A stretch of DNA of 64,000 nucleotides, taken from contig CAWAJB010000013.1 of the NCBI GenBank assembly GCA_963782185.1, forward strand, positions 124,001 through 188,000. The letters are read 5' to 3'. Within the stretch, counting starts at the first letter, position 1, and the number at the start of each line of letters is the position of its first letter. The notes beneath the pieces were generated by a model that searched no databases, had not been told where the DNA came from, and saw only the letters and a program-made list of their open reading frames with translations. Of this stretch, positions 39,801-47,953 are shown piece after piece. Made by a program: the position numbers and the translations under genes. This DNA comes from RYN-230 sp963782185 (GTDB lineage Bacteria > Actinomycetota > Actinomycetes > Streptosporangiales > Streptosporangiaceae).

Positions 39801-40805
39801 TCAGACGGGCGAGTACTCGCCGCTCTCGGCGGGTGTGGCCGGGGCGGCCGGGGCGGGACCGGGGCGGCCGAGCGCCGACCAGATCGTCTCGATGAGCGCC
39901 TGGGTGGACAGGCCGTACTTAGCGAAGAGGTACGGGGCGGTGAGCGCTCCTTCCGCGAACGTGTCACGCAGGCCGACCCGGCGCAGCGGCCTGCCCAGCC
40001 CGGCCTCGGCCATCGTCTCGGCCACGGCCGATCCGAGGCCGCCGATGATGGTGTGGTTCTCCGCGGTGACCACGATCCGGGCGCCCGCGGCCGCACCCAG
40101 CACGGTGGCCGTGTCCAGCGGCTTGATGGTCGGAACATTGATGACCGAGACCTGGGCACCGTGCCCGGCGAGCACCCGTGCCGCGGCCAGCGCGGCGGCG
40201 AGCATCATGCCGCTGGAGAACAGGGCCGCATCGGCGCCGGGCATGAGGACCTCGGCCTGGCCGAGCCGCAGCACATGATCCTCGTCGAAGATGACCGGGA
40301 TCTCACCCCGCTTGAGCCGGACGTACACCGGCCCCGGCACGTCCACCACGGCCGCGGCGACCTGGCGGACCTCGACCGCGTCGGCCACATCCACCACGGT
40401 CATGTTGGGCAGCGTCCGCATGAGCGCGACATCATCGATGGCCTGATGGCTCGGGCCGCCCGGCGTGGAGACACCGGGCATGAACCCGATGATGCGCACG
40501 GGCAGCCCCGGGTACGCGATGGCGTTGGCGATCTGGTCAAAGGGCCGCCGGGTGGCGAAGACCCCGAACGTGTGCACGAACGGGATGTGGCCGCAGCGGG
40601 CCAGGGCCCCGGCCATGCTCATCATGTTCGCCTCGGCCATGCCAGCGTGGATGAACCGCTCCGGGAATTCGCCGGCGAACAGGTCGACCTCGCACTGCCG
40701 GGTCAGGTCGCCGCTGAGGCACAGCACCTCGTCCCGGCGGCGCGCCAGGTCAACCAGCGCCCGGCCGTAGGGCTTGACCTCGGTGAGGTAGGGCGGCTCA
40801 TGCAC
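39801..40805 (-). CDS. transketolase, C-terminal (pyrimidine-binding and transketolase_C) subunit
   Basis: From the last in-frame GTG of a start-codon array (40805) it has 334 residues: YGRALVDLARRRDEVLCLSG, FIHAGMAEANMMSMAGALAR (with the catalytic Glu), FATRRPFDQIANAIAYPGLP, MPGVSTPGGPSHQAIDDVAL, MRTLPNMTVVDVADAVEVRQ, then the C-terminal domain GHGAQVSVINVPTIKPLDTA. It pairs with the N-terminal subunit encoded immediately upstream to make a split thiamine-diphosphate transketolase. Upstream GTG codons in register at 40895 and every 18 bp down to 40805 could add up to five copies of VHEPPS plus one variant. Which is used is unknown, so the N-terminus is given as the minimal form. Confidence 0.9.
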   Translation of the reverse strand: MHEPPYLTEVKPYGRALVDLARRRDEVLCLSGDLTRQCEVDLFAGEFPERFIHAGMAEANMMSMAGALARCGHIPFVHTFGVFATRRPFDQIANAIAYPGLPVRIIGFMPGVSTPGGPSHQAIDDVALMRTLPNMTVVDVADAVEVRQVAAAVVDVPGPVYVRLKRGEIPVIFDEDHVLRLGQAEVLMPGADAALFSSGMMLAAALAAARVLAGHGAQVSVINVPTIKPLDTATVLGAAAGARIVVTAENHTIIGGLGSAVAETMAEAGLGRPLRRVGLRDTFAEGALTAPYLFAKYGLSTQALIETIWSALGRPGPAPAAPATPAESGEYSPV

Positions 40806-40898
40806 GGAGGGCGGCTCATGCACGGAGGGCGGCTCATGCACGGAGGGCGGCTCATGCACGGAGGGCGGCTCATGCACGGAGGGCGGCTCACGCACGGA
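40791..40898. repeat. six 18-bp tandem repeats carrying the stop of one gene and starts of the next
   Basis: GGGCGGCTCATGCACGGA five times plus one copy with CTCACG (40881-40898). On the minus strand each unit contains an in-frame GTG for the C-subunit, and the variant unit also contains the TGA stop of the N-subunit at 40888-40890. The array therefore grew from the stop/start junction. Confidence 0.95.
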
Positions 40899-41727
40899 GG
40901 GCCGCCAGCTTGCCGGTGAGTTCCCGCTCCGCGGCCGCGGCCAGCTCCGGCGGCAGCTTGATGAAGTGCCCGTCCGCGTCGGACGGCAGGCAGTCCAGCC
41001 CGTGCACGGTCGAGGTACGGCAGACCAGGACGCTAGGCCGGTCCTCCCGCGCGGCGGCTGCGAGCGCGGCGGCCAGCGCGACGAGGTCATGACCGTCGAG
41101 ATCCTGAGCGTGCCAGCCGAACGCCGACCATTTCGTGGCGATGGGCTCGAGCGTCGTGATGCTGTCGACGGGGCCGTCGACCTGGGAGTTGTTGGCGTCG
41201 AGGAGCACCACCAGCCGGCCGAGGCGGTGGTGCGCGGCGAACAGGGCGGCCTCCCACACCTGCCCCTCCTCCAGTTCCCCGTCGCTGACCATCGTGAAGA
41301 TCCGCGCACCGGACCCGCGGAGCCGGTCGGACAGGGCGAACCCCAGCGCGGCGGACAGTCCCTGGCCGAGCGAGCCGCAGGTGTAGTCGAAGACCGGCGA
41401 GCGCTCGGTGCCGATGGCCTCGACCGGTGAGCCGTTCTGCCCGTAGCCCGCCACCGCCTCGTCGTCCAGCAGTCCCAGCTCGGCGGCGGCCGCGAACGGG
41501 CCGATGACATAGTGGCCCGGTGAGCAGACGAGCCGGTCCACGCCGGGGCGGGCCGTGGCGAAGACGGCGGCGACCTGCTCCGCGGACGACAGCGCCTGGC
41601 CGAGATAGCCGAATCCCTGAGGGGCGACCATCCGGACCGCGCGCAGGCGGATCCTGAGCGCCAGTTCGCGCAGGTCAGGTACGGTCCACTGGGTCCCGGG
41701 GGCAGAGACGTGCGCCATCGCGCTCAT
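40888..41727 (-). CDS. transketolase, N-terminal (ThDP pyrophosphate-binding) subunit
   Basis: 279 residues, typical of the N-terminal half of split transketolases. Visible are GFGYLGQALSSAEQVAAVFA, SPGHYVIGPFAAAAELGLLD, YTCGSLGQGLSAALGFALSD, the ThDP/Mg motif MVSDGELEEGQVWEAALFAA with VVLLDANNSQVDG, and HGLDCLPSDADGHFIKLP. First gene of the four-gene operon. AGAGG is four to five bases before the ATG, and a perfect 13-bp palindrome lies 29 bp upstream. Split transketolases outside the pentose phosphate locus usually serve dedicated catabolic or biosynthetic pathways. Confidence 0.93.
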   Translation of the reverse strand: MSAMAHVSAPGTQWTVPDLRELALRIRLRAVRMVAPQGFGYLGQALSSAEQVAAVFATARPGVDRLVCSPGHYVIGPFAAAAELGLLDDEAVAGYGQNGSPVEAIGTERSPVFDYTCGSLGQGLSAALGFALSDRLRGSGARIFTMVSDGELEEGQVWEAALFAAHHRLGRLVVLLDANNSQVDGPVDSITTLEPIATKWSAFGWHAQDLDGHDLVALAAALAAAAREDRPSVLVCRTSTVHGLDCLPSDADGHFIKLPPELAAAAERELTGKLAALRA

Positions 41728-41755
41728 CGGACCTCTTCTGCCGTGAAGTGGACAA

Positions 41756-41768
41756 GTGGCTTAGCCAC
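41756..41768. promoter_or_regulatory. palindrome GTGGCTTAGCCAC, operator candidate for the GntR regulator
   Basis: Perfect 6-bp arms around a central T in the 95-bp gap between the GntR stop and the transketolase start. FadR-subfamily GntR proteins bind short palindromes of this size, and the site sits where a promoter for the operon would lie. Confidence 0.55.
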
Positions 41769-41822
41769 AATGATGGTGACCGGGCCGGTGCCCTGTCAAC
41801 CACGGTCACGCGCCAAGCACGG

Positions 41823-42608
41823 TCAGGCGCGGAGAATGTGCCCCAGCATGACCTGATGATGGGCGGCGACAGCCCGGGCCGCGGCGTCCGGATCGCGGTG
41901 CAGGACCGCGGCGGCGATGGGCTCGTGCAGTGCGAGACGCTGCTGGGGGCTGGTGGCGCGCAGCCAGTCGGGCACCGACTCGGTGTCCACCCAGTGCCGG
42001 TACTCGAACGACAGCGCCGCGGTGTGGACGCTCTCGTAGATCGCGGCCAGGTAAAGGTTGCCCGCCGTGCGGACGACGGTGGCGTGGAACACGGTGTCGG
42101 CGGCGATCACCTCCGAGGCGTCGCCGGCCGAATCCCCCAGGCGGCCGAGCGCCTCCCCGATCGCGGCGGCCTCGCCCGGGGAAAGCTCGGGCGTGCGGGC
42201 CGCGGCCTCCCGGGCGCCCAGGGTCTCCAGCCACAGCCGCAACTGCATGAGATCGCTCAGCGAACGCTGGTCGAGGTCAAGCATGAGGTTGACGGACGCG
42301 GTCACCATGGTCTCGGGGCGCCGGACCACATAGGCACCGGACCCGCGGCGGATCTCCACCAGCCCCATCAGGGACAGGGCGCGGAGCGCCTGGCTGACGG
42401 TGGGCCGGCTGGCGCCGAACCGTTCGGCCAGGTCGCGCTCGGGAGGAAGGCGGGCGCCTTCGGCGATGTCCTCGCTGATGATGAGGCGCCGGATCCGCTC
42501 GGCGAGATCGTCGGACAGCCGGGTCACGGCGAGCCGCTCGGTCCGGGGCAGCTCGACGGGCTCCGGCCGGCGCCCCCGTGCCGCCGGTCGTCGGGACGGC
42601 TCGGCCAC
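41823..42608 (-). CDS. GntR-family (FadR subfamily, FCD domain) transcriptional regulator
   Basis: 261 residues from GTG 42608, which has GGGAGG five bases upstream. The winged HTH (about 25-95) reads LAERIRRLIISEDIAEGARL, PPERDLAERFGASRPTVSQA, LRALSLMGLVEIRRGSGAYV. The FCD ligand domain follows, with the metal-binding residues of 'D-x-x-FH' (AADTVFHATVVRTAGNLYLA) and the final HEPIAAAVLHRDPDAAARAV, AAHHQVMLGHI. It lies directly upstream of the transketolase operon on the same strand and probably controls it in response to a carboxylic acid or sugar acid. Confidence 0.9.
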   Translation of the reverse strand: MAEPSRRPAARGRRPEPVELPRTERLAVTRLSDDLAERIRRLIISEDIAEGARLPPERDLAERFGASRPTVSQALRALSLMGLVEIRRGSGAYVVRRPETMVTASVNLMLDLDQRSLSDLMQLRLWLETLGAREAAARTPELSPGEAAAIGEALGRLGDSAGDASEVIAADTVFHATVVRTAGNLYLAAIYESVHTAALSFEYRHWVDTESVPDWLRATSPQQRLALHEPIAAAVLHRDPDAAARAVAAHHQVMLGHILRA

Positions 42609-42861
42609 CGCGTCCTCCCAGCTCGTCAGGGCGGTCTCAGCAGCCCCCGCCACGAGATGACAGTACTCGCCTGCCTGCCCGACGCCCGGCCTCACCTGCG
42701 GCCCGGACAGCGGGCAACCCCTTGCCCAGGGCGTCGTCGGACCGGTGGCCCGGCACGCTGGTGGTCCGCGCACGCGTCCGAGGCGATATCGCTGACCCGT
42801 CTGATGGCACGCGTCAGGCAGGCGGGAAGAGAAGAGACGCCCGGGCTGGTTGGGCGGCCTC

Positions 42862-44067
42862 TCAGCGGCCGGGGAGGGGGCTTTCGAGGGTGAGCCAGCC
42901 ACCAGGGTGGGTGAAGTAGAGGGTGCCGTTGGGGTCGCCGGTGATCCGCCAGCCCAGCAGGTGGATGAAGTAATGGTGGTGGACGTGGCAGAACAGGGCC
43001 AGGTCATCCAGGCTGGTGGAGCCGCCGTCTTTCCATAGGCGGATGTGGTGGGCGGTGGCCCAGGCGGCCAGGGCCTCGCAGAAGGGCCAGCGGCAACCAC
43101 GGTCGCGGGCTTCCAGCGCCCGGCGCAGCCCTGGGGGCTCGGTGCGGGCGGTCCGGCCGACACTGAGAGGGAGGCCGTCGCGCCAGCGGATCGCGCCGAC
43201 CTTAGCGCCGCAGCACAGCGCCAGCACCTGACGGGCAGTCAGCAGCGTCCCGTGCCCCGTCTGGGCGGGGGGCGCTCCCGGGGCCCGGGCGAGCGTCTCG
43301 TCCTTCACCAGGACGCTGACGTGCGGCGCGCTGCCGTGCCGCTGCGGCGCTGACCCCCCGTCCAGGGCGGCCTTGCACGCCGCGACGAGCCCGTCCATCC
43401 GCCGCTGCGCGGCGGTGCGGGTGTCCAGCTGGCCGCCGGGTGGCGCGAAGGCCTCGGCGGCGGTCCGGAGAATCTCGTAGGACACCGCGTCACCGCACGC
43501 GCCGGACAGCATGCCGGTGTCGTCCAGGGTCAGCCCGAAGGACAGGTGACGCTTCTCCCAGCGGCGCTTCTCCCGCTCCTCAGCCGCCTCGGGGTTCGCA
43601 CGGTAGGCGACCTCGCCGGCGAACTGCCGTAAGCGGGCAGTGTCCAGCCCGGGCGCGTGATCGAGTAGAACCTCCTCCGCCTGGCCAGCGGCCTCGCCGA
43701 GATCAGTGGTAGCCCGGACGATGATGTGCGCCTGGTCGAAGGAAATCACCCCGGCGTTCAGGGCCTTCTCCGTCGCTTCCAGCTCACGCAGGCCCCGGGC
43801 GGTGGCCACGACCGCCGCGGCGCGCCCGGGCGCCAGGCCGCACCGGGTGCGCAGGAAGGCTGAGGCGGACTTGTGCCCGGCTTCGGCCGCCCCGCCGGTG
43901 GCGTCCAGGGTGGCGGCCAGCCGGGACAGCTGTCCTTGTGCCTGGCTGATGAACGTGGCCAGATCGGTGATCTGGCCCATCAGCGAGGCCGCATCCAGCG
44001 CGGCAGGATCGAGGCGGGCCAGCTCGGCCAGCGCCGCGTCCCGGGCAGACTGCTCAGGTAAACACAT
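42862..44067 (-). CDS. DUF222/HNH endonuclease-domain protein (REP13E12-like)
   Basis: 401 residues from ATG 44067 (MCLPEQSARDAALAELARLD). The DUF222 region (about 20-300) has AGHKSASAFLRTRCGLAPGR, ALNAGVISFDQAHIIVRAT, WEKRHLSFGLTLDDTGMLSG. The C-terminal HNH nuclease has CRWPFCEALAAWATAHHIRL and LALFCHVHHHYFIHLLGWRI, with paired Cys/His for metal. This family is spread through actinobacterial genomes in many copies, for example the 13E12 repeats of mycobacteria, and is suspected to be mobile. An open extension to 44268 overlaps the divergent menB gene and lacks family features. GATGAT six bases before the ATG may be its -10 box. Confidence 0.9.
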   Translation of the reverse strand: MCLPEQSARDAALAELARLDPAALDAASLMGQITDLATFISQAQGQLSRLAATLDATGGAAEAGHKSASAFLRTRCGLAPGRAAAVVATARGLRELEATEKALNAGVISFDQAHIIVRATTDLGEAAGQAEEVLLDHAPGLDTARLRQFAGEVAYRANPEAAEEREKRRWEKRHLSFGLTLDDTGMLSGACGDAVSYEILRTAAEAFAPPGGQLDTRTAAQRRMDGLVAACKAALDGGSAPQRHGSAPHVSVLVKDETLARAPGAPPAQTGHGTLLTARQVLALCCGAKVGAIRWRDGLPLSVGRTARTEPPGLRRALEARDRGCRWPFCEALAAWATAHHIRLWKDGGSTSLDDLALFCHVHHHYFIHLLGWRITGDPNGTLYFTHPGGWLTLESPLPGR

Positions 44068-44253
44068 ATTCGAATCATCCCACCCGCCACCGACAAAACG
44101 ATGCAGACGGACGGCGGCAGGTGAAATCGGACGGCGCGCCTTCAGCTCCACCTGGGGGATGCGCCAGGTGGCCAGGACGGCAGCAGGTGCGCCGCGACGC
44201 AGAACCGGCGGGCGGGTGACCCCGTGCCTGGCCAGCGGCCGCGGCCGCCGTCC

Positions 44254-44266
44254 TAGGCTGTGGGCC
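44254..44266 (+). promoter_or_regulatory. -10 box TAGGCT, leaderless menB
   Basis: TAGGCT (44254-44259) followed by seven bases and ATG 44267, with no Shine-Dalgarno in between. Confidence 0.45.
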
Positions 44267-45166
44267 ATGTCGCTATCCCCTGAATCCCGTATCCCCCAGA
44301 CGTCCGGGCGCCCGGAGCTGACCGCGGTCCGCGGCCCGGTGATCTGGTCACCGGTGGGCAGCTACGAGGACATCCGCCTGGACGTCTGCGAAGACGGCAT
44401 CGCCAAGGTGACGATCTGCCGCCCCGAGGTCCGCAACGCGTTCCGGCCGCAGACCCTGATCGAGATCTCCGACGCTCTCACGATCGCCCGGGAAGACCCA
44501 GGGATCGGGGTGATCATCCTGACCGGGGAGGGCCCGGACGCGTTCTGCTCGGGCGGCGACCAGCGCGTCCGGGGTGACACCGGCTACCTCACCGATCCCG
44601 GCCAGCCCGGCGCCGTGGGCCGTTTCCACGTGACGGATCTGCAGATCCAGATCCGCCGGCTGCCCAAGCCGGTCGTCGCCATGGTTGCCGGCTACGCCAT
44701 CGGCGGCGGGCACGTGCTGCACCTGATCTGCGACCTGACCATCGCCGCGGACAACGCCCGGTTCGGCCAGGTGGGCCCGAAGGTCGGCTCGTTCGACGGC
44801 GGCTACGGCGCGGCCTTGCTGGCCGAGCTGGTCGGGGTGAAGAAGGCCAAAGAGATCTGGTTCCTGTGCTTCCAGTACGGCGCGCAGGAAGCCCTGGACA
44901 TGGGCCTGGTCAACACCGTCGTGCCGCTGGAGGAGCTGGAGGCCGAGACCGTCGCCTGGTGCCGGCGGATGCAGCAGATGTCACCGTTCGCGCTGCGGCT
45001 GATGAAGGCCAGCTTCCACGCGGCCGAAGACGGCATGGCCGGCATCCAGCAGCTGGCCCACGACGCGAACCTGCTCTTCTACAGCACCGAGGAAGCCCGC
45101 GAGGGCCGGGAAGCGTTCAAGGCCAAGCGGCGGCCCGAGTTCGAGCGCTTCCCCCGGCGCCCCTGA
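44267..45166 (+). CDS. menB: 1,4-dihydroxy-2-naphthoyl-CoA synthase
   Basis: 299 residues with the MenB version of the crotonase fold: KVTICRPEVRNAFRPQTLIE, CSGGDQRVRGDTGYL, VVAMVAGYAIGGGHVLHLIC, DLTIAADNARFGQVGPKVGS, FDGGYGAALLAELVG, ALDMGLVNTVVPLEELEAET and DANLLFYSTEEAREGREAFK. GGDQ-x-x-RGD and GPKVGSFDGGYG are diagnostic for MenB, which closes the naphthoquinone ring from o-succinylbenzoyl-CoA in menaquinone synthesis. No other men gene is visible in the window. An upstream open extension antisense to the HNH gene is not credible. Confidence 0.95.
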   Translation: MSLSPESRIPQTSGRPELTAVRGPVIWSPVGSYEDIRLDVCEDGIAKVTICRPEVRNAFRPQTLIEISDALTIAREDPGIGVIILTGEGPDAFCSGGDQRVRGDTGYLTDPGQPGAVGRFHVTDLQIQIRRLPKPVVAMVAGYAIGGGHVLHLICDLTIAADNARFGQVGPKVGSFDGGYGAALLAELVGVKKAKEIWFLCFQYGAQEALDMGLVNTVVPLEELEAETVAWCRRMQQMSPFALRLMKASFHAAEDGMAGIQQLAHDANLLFYSTEEAREGREAFKAKRRPEFERFPRRP

Positions 45167-45200
45167 CCAGTACCCGCCTTGAGCAGCACCGGCCTGACGA

Positions 45201-46091
45201 CTACCCGGGCCGGCTGAGGCTGGCCGAGCTGAGCACCCGGTCCACCCAGCTGGCGATCGCGGCGACGACCTCGGCGTTGTTGATCTCGTTCAGGATCTCG
45301 TGCCGCGCCTGCGGGTATGTGCGCACGGTGACGTCGGCCAGCCCCGCCGCGCGGTACCGGTCGGCCAGCGGCGTCAGCAGCGTGAGCTGGCCGTTGACGG
45401 GATCGCTCTCCCCCACCGCGATGTAGACGGGCAGATCGGGCCGCATGGCGGCGACCTCCCCGGGATCGGCGAGCCGCCGCGCGCCGGCGAACATGGCCTT
45501 CGCGGAGCGGGTGTCGATACCGAACCCGCAGCGCGGGTCCGCCAGGTAGGCGTCAACGACCGCCTCATCGCGCGACAGCCAGTCATAGTCAGTCCGGGCG
45601 GGCTGGAAAGCGGCGTTGAACATGGTCAGGTCCAGCGGCTGATCCAGGTCCAGGGCGGGTTCGAGCAGGTCGATCACGGCCGTGCCGGTCAGGATGACCG
45701 CGTCGGCGTCCGCGCTGTGATCCAGCAGGTACTGCTGCACCGCGAACGACCCCATGCTGTGACCCAGCAGGATCAGCGGCAGGCCCGGATGCCGGGCCCG
45801 GATCCCGGCGCTGAGCAGGCCGATGTCGGCGACCAGCTCAGGCCACCCACCCTCGCCCAGGTCACCGAGCTCGCCCCGGCCGGCGGACGCACCGTGGCCC
45901 CGGTGATCCTGGGCGTAGACGACCAGGCCGTGGCCGTTCATGGCCTGGGCGAACTTCTCATAACGAAGCGCGTGCTCGCCCATGCCGTGCGTTACCTGGA
46001 TGGCGGCGCGAGGCTGGCCCGGGGGATCCCAGCGGTACGTCGTTATCTGCTGACCGTCTGCGGCGGTGAACGCGAACGTGCTCGAGGGCAT
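45201..46091 (-). CDS. alpha/beta hydrolase, monoacylglycerol lipase-like
   Basis: 296 residues from ATG 46091 (GGAAAGGAAGG just upstream). Motifs: AIQVTHGMGEHALRYEKFAQ (oxyanion loop with the HGMGEH of monoacylglycerol lipases), VYAQDHRGHGASAG, LILLGHSMGSFAVQQYL (nucleophile elbow G-H-S-M-G), VYIAVGESDPVNG (Asp) and YPQARHEILNEIN (His). It is expected to hydrolyse monoacylglycerols or similar lipid esters. Convergent with menB. Confidence 0.92.
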   Translation of the reverse strand: MPSSTFAFTAADGQQITTYRWDPPGQPRAAIQVTHGMGEHALRYEKFAQAMNGHGLVVYAQDHRGHGASAGRGELGDLGEGGWPELVADIGLLSAGIRARHPGLPLILLGHSMGSFAVQQYLLDHSADADAVILTGTAVIDLLEPALDLDQPLDLTMFNAAFQPARTDYDWLSRDEAVVDAYLADPRCGFGIDTRSAKAMFAGARRLADPGEVAAMRPDLPVYIAVGESDPVNGQLTLLTPLADRYRAAGLADVTVRTYPQARHEILNEINNAEVVAAIASWVDRVLSSASLSRPG

Positions 46092-46257
46092 GGCCTTCCT
46101 TTCCCCGGGACACCGTCTACTGGGGGCGGCGGGCGTGTCAAGGCCGGCCACGATAGCGGGCGCCGGCGCGCCGAGAGCCGACCGTGATAGCGGGCGCGGC
46201 GTGCCAAGAGCCAGCCACGCACAGCGGGCGGCGGGCAGGGACCGGCCACCCGGCGGC

Positions 46258-46269
46258 TAGGCTGCCCGC
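46258..46269 (+). promoter_or_regulatory. -10 box TAGGCT, leaderless ASCH gene
   Basis: TAGGCT at 46258-46263, then six bases to ATG 46270. Confidence 0.45.
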
Positions 46270-46686
46270 ATGCCTACGGAGGAGTTGCCGGTCGCAGAGT
46301 TCGCGTTCCCCGGGCCGTTGCGGGATCAGCTGGTCGCCGCGATCCTGGCGGGCACCAAGACCACGACGACGGGGCTGGTGGCCAGTTACGAGCGGGAGCA
46401 GGAGCCACTGCCCCACCCTGGCCTGCGGCAGGCCGTCGTGGATTCCGCCGGGAACCCCGTGGCCGTGATCGAGACGACCGCGGTACGGGTGATCCGCCTC
46501 GCCGACGTGGACCTGGCTCACGTACTCGGCGAGGGTGAGGGGGACACCTCGGTCGCGCAGTGGCGGGCCGGGCATGAGCGGTTCTGGCATTCGGCGGACA
46601 TTCGCCGGGAGATGGGTGACCCGGGATTCACGGTCGGCGACGACACGCTCGTCATGGCCCAGACCTTCCGGCTGGTACCGGACTGA
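46270..46686 (+). CDS. ASCH domain protein
   Basis: 138 residues: EFAFPGPLRDQLVAAILAGT, KTTTTGL with the ASCH 'G-x-K-x-x-T' motif, then VIETTAVRVIRLADVDLAHV, QWRAGHERFWHS and TVGDDTLVMAQTFRLV. The ASCH fold is a PUA-like beta barrel. Some members bind RNA, cleave RNA or deacetylate modified cytidines. The precise role here is unknown. Convergent with the APH-like kinase, 7 bp apart. Confidence 0.85.
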   Translation: MPTEELPVAEFAFPGPLRDQLVAAILAGTKTTTTGLVASYEREQEPLPHPGLRQAVVDSAGNPVAVIETTAVRVIRLADVDLAHVLGEGEGDTSVAQWRAGHERFWHSADIRREMGDPGFTVGDDTLVMAQTFRLVPD

Positions 46687-46693
46687 CGAGGGC

Positions 46694-47650
46694 TCAGCCG
46701 GCGGCCGGGCCGAGGATCTCGCGGGTGCGCCGGGCGACCGCCCACAGGTCATCCTCCCGGTCGCGGCCCGCGAACGCGCAGTAAGCCAGGTGCGTGAGCC
46801 CGATGTGCAGCTCGTAGCAGCGCAGGCGCTCGCCGAAACGGGGAACCTCGACGCCGGCGGCCCGGTAGTGCTCGCGGATCACGGACCGGAAGTCAATCGC
46901 GGCCAGCCCCGGGTGCCAGGGGGCCCAGAACGTGAACCAGGCGGCCTCGTAGAGGAAGTCGCCCCAGACCGAGCAGGCCCAGTCGAAAACCGCAGTGAGC
47001 CGGGACCCGTCCGCCGCCACGAGCACGTTGCGGTTGAGCAGGTCGCCGTGCACCAGGTGGCGGATCTCCGGGCAGGCATCCAGCAGCGAGCTGAACTCGC
47101 GTTCCGCGGCGGTGAAGAGCTCGCTGAGCGCGGCCGACCCGGCCAGGAGCGCCGCCCAGCCGCAGACCCGCTCGCCGGGCCGGTCAACCAGCCCGGACCG
47201 CAGGCAGTCGCGCCAGCCCTCCGGAGCGCCGGCTACGGCCGCCGGACCGCCCGCACCAGACGATGGCAGCCGCCGCAGCGTGTCCAGCCCCCGCAGCAGC
47301 GCGGGAAGGACCCGGCGCCAACCGGACGCGCTCAGGGTCTCGAGGAACACCCCGAAACGGCGCTCCGAGATGGCGTACGCACCGCCCAGGGCGCGGCCGG
47401 TCTCCAGCACCGCCGGGACCGGCAGGTCCGGTCCGGCGACGGCCATCGCCTCCTGGTCGCGGGCGAAATCCTCGCCGTAGCTGCCGAACCGGGCGACAAG
47501 GTCACGCCCGTCGAGCCGGAAGCAGAACGCCCGGGACCAGTCGCCGCCACCAAGCTCCGCGACGTCACGCGCCCGTCCCCCGTAGCGGCCGGCGAGGAAG
47601 CCGGCCGCCTCCGCGAGCAGAACAGGCCGGCCGTTCATGGCCACCAGCAC
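46694..47650 (-). CDS. aminoglycoside phosphotransferase-family kinase
   Basis: 318 residues of the APH/choline kinase fold: ELGGGDWSRAFCFRLDGRDL, VARFGSYGEDFARDQEAM (the ATP-site region), LVHGDLLNRNVLVAADGSRL (catalytic loop H-G-D-x-x-x-x-N), AVFDWACSVWGDFLYEAAWF (metal-binding Asp) and CYELHIGLTHLAYCAFAGRD. It would phosphorylate a small hydroxylated molecule. The family includes antibiotic kinases, but this is no evidence of resistance. The start could also be the ATG at 47638. Confidence 0.88.
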   Translation of the reverse strand: MLVAMNGRPVLLAEAAGFLAGRYGGRARDVAELGGGDWSRAFCFRLDGRDLVARFGSYGEDFARDQEAMAVAGPDLPVPAVLETGRALGGAYAISERRFGVFLETLSASGWRRVLPALLRGLDTLRRLPSSGAGGPAAVAGAPEGWRDCLRSGLVDRPGERVCGWAALLAGSAALSELFTAAEREFSSLLDACPEIRHLVHGDLLNRNVLVAADGSRLTAVFDWACSVWGDFLYEAAWFTFWAPWHPGLAAIDFRSVIREHYRAAGVEVPRFGERLRCYELHIGLTHLAYCAFAGRDREDDLWAVARRTREILGPAAG

Positions 47651-47752
47651 ACCCTGGAGGCCAGCCGCGCCGCAATCGATTTTCCGCGCCGGACCGCGGA
47701 CACCCGTCCGCGGACCCCGGCCGCGGACCCCAGGTGCGAGGCCCGTCCCTGG

Positions 47753-47953
47753 TCAGCCGATCCGGTGCCCGTGCCGGCGGGCGATGACGTCCAGCACGGC
47801 GGCGGCCTGGGACTTGTCCCCGCGGAGGCCCTTCAATTCACCCGGCGGCAGCCGGGTAGCCAGGGTCCACGGATTGCGCTCCCGCCGCCCGTCAAGCTCG
47901 CTGAGCCGGTAGAGCACCTCGCCGTCAGCGCGCATGATCCACTCCCAGGACAT
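47753..47953 (-). CDS. small hypothetical protein
   Basis: 66 residues: MSWEWIMRADGEVLYRLSEL, then NPWTLATRLPPGELKGLRG and AAAVLDVIARRHGHRIG. It reads like a real protein (mixed composition, no Arg/Pro runs). The same frame stays open upstream into the 3' end of the aldo/keto reductase (SPKVIAQVSSSSASELAT). It has no clear ribosome site and overlaps the reductase end by 29 bp. It may be a true small gene or the tail of a deleted one. Confidence 0.4.
   Translation of the reverse strand: MSWEWIMRADGEVLYRLSELDGRRERNPWTLATRLPPGELKGLRGDKSQAAAVLDVIARRHGHRIG

Noticed and set aside
40791..40898. Possible CRISPR array or phase-variable promoter
   Set aside because: Contiguous 18-bp units with no spacers, inside a stop/start junction.
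42862..44067. DUF222-HNH gene as a homing endonuclease inside an intron or intein
   Set aside because: No interrupted host gene or splice motifs flank it; DUF222-HNH genes normally stand alone.
46694..47650. Antibiotic resistance kinase
   Set aside because: The APH fold alone does not show this; closest features are of generic small-molecule kinases and there is no resistance context.
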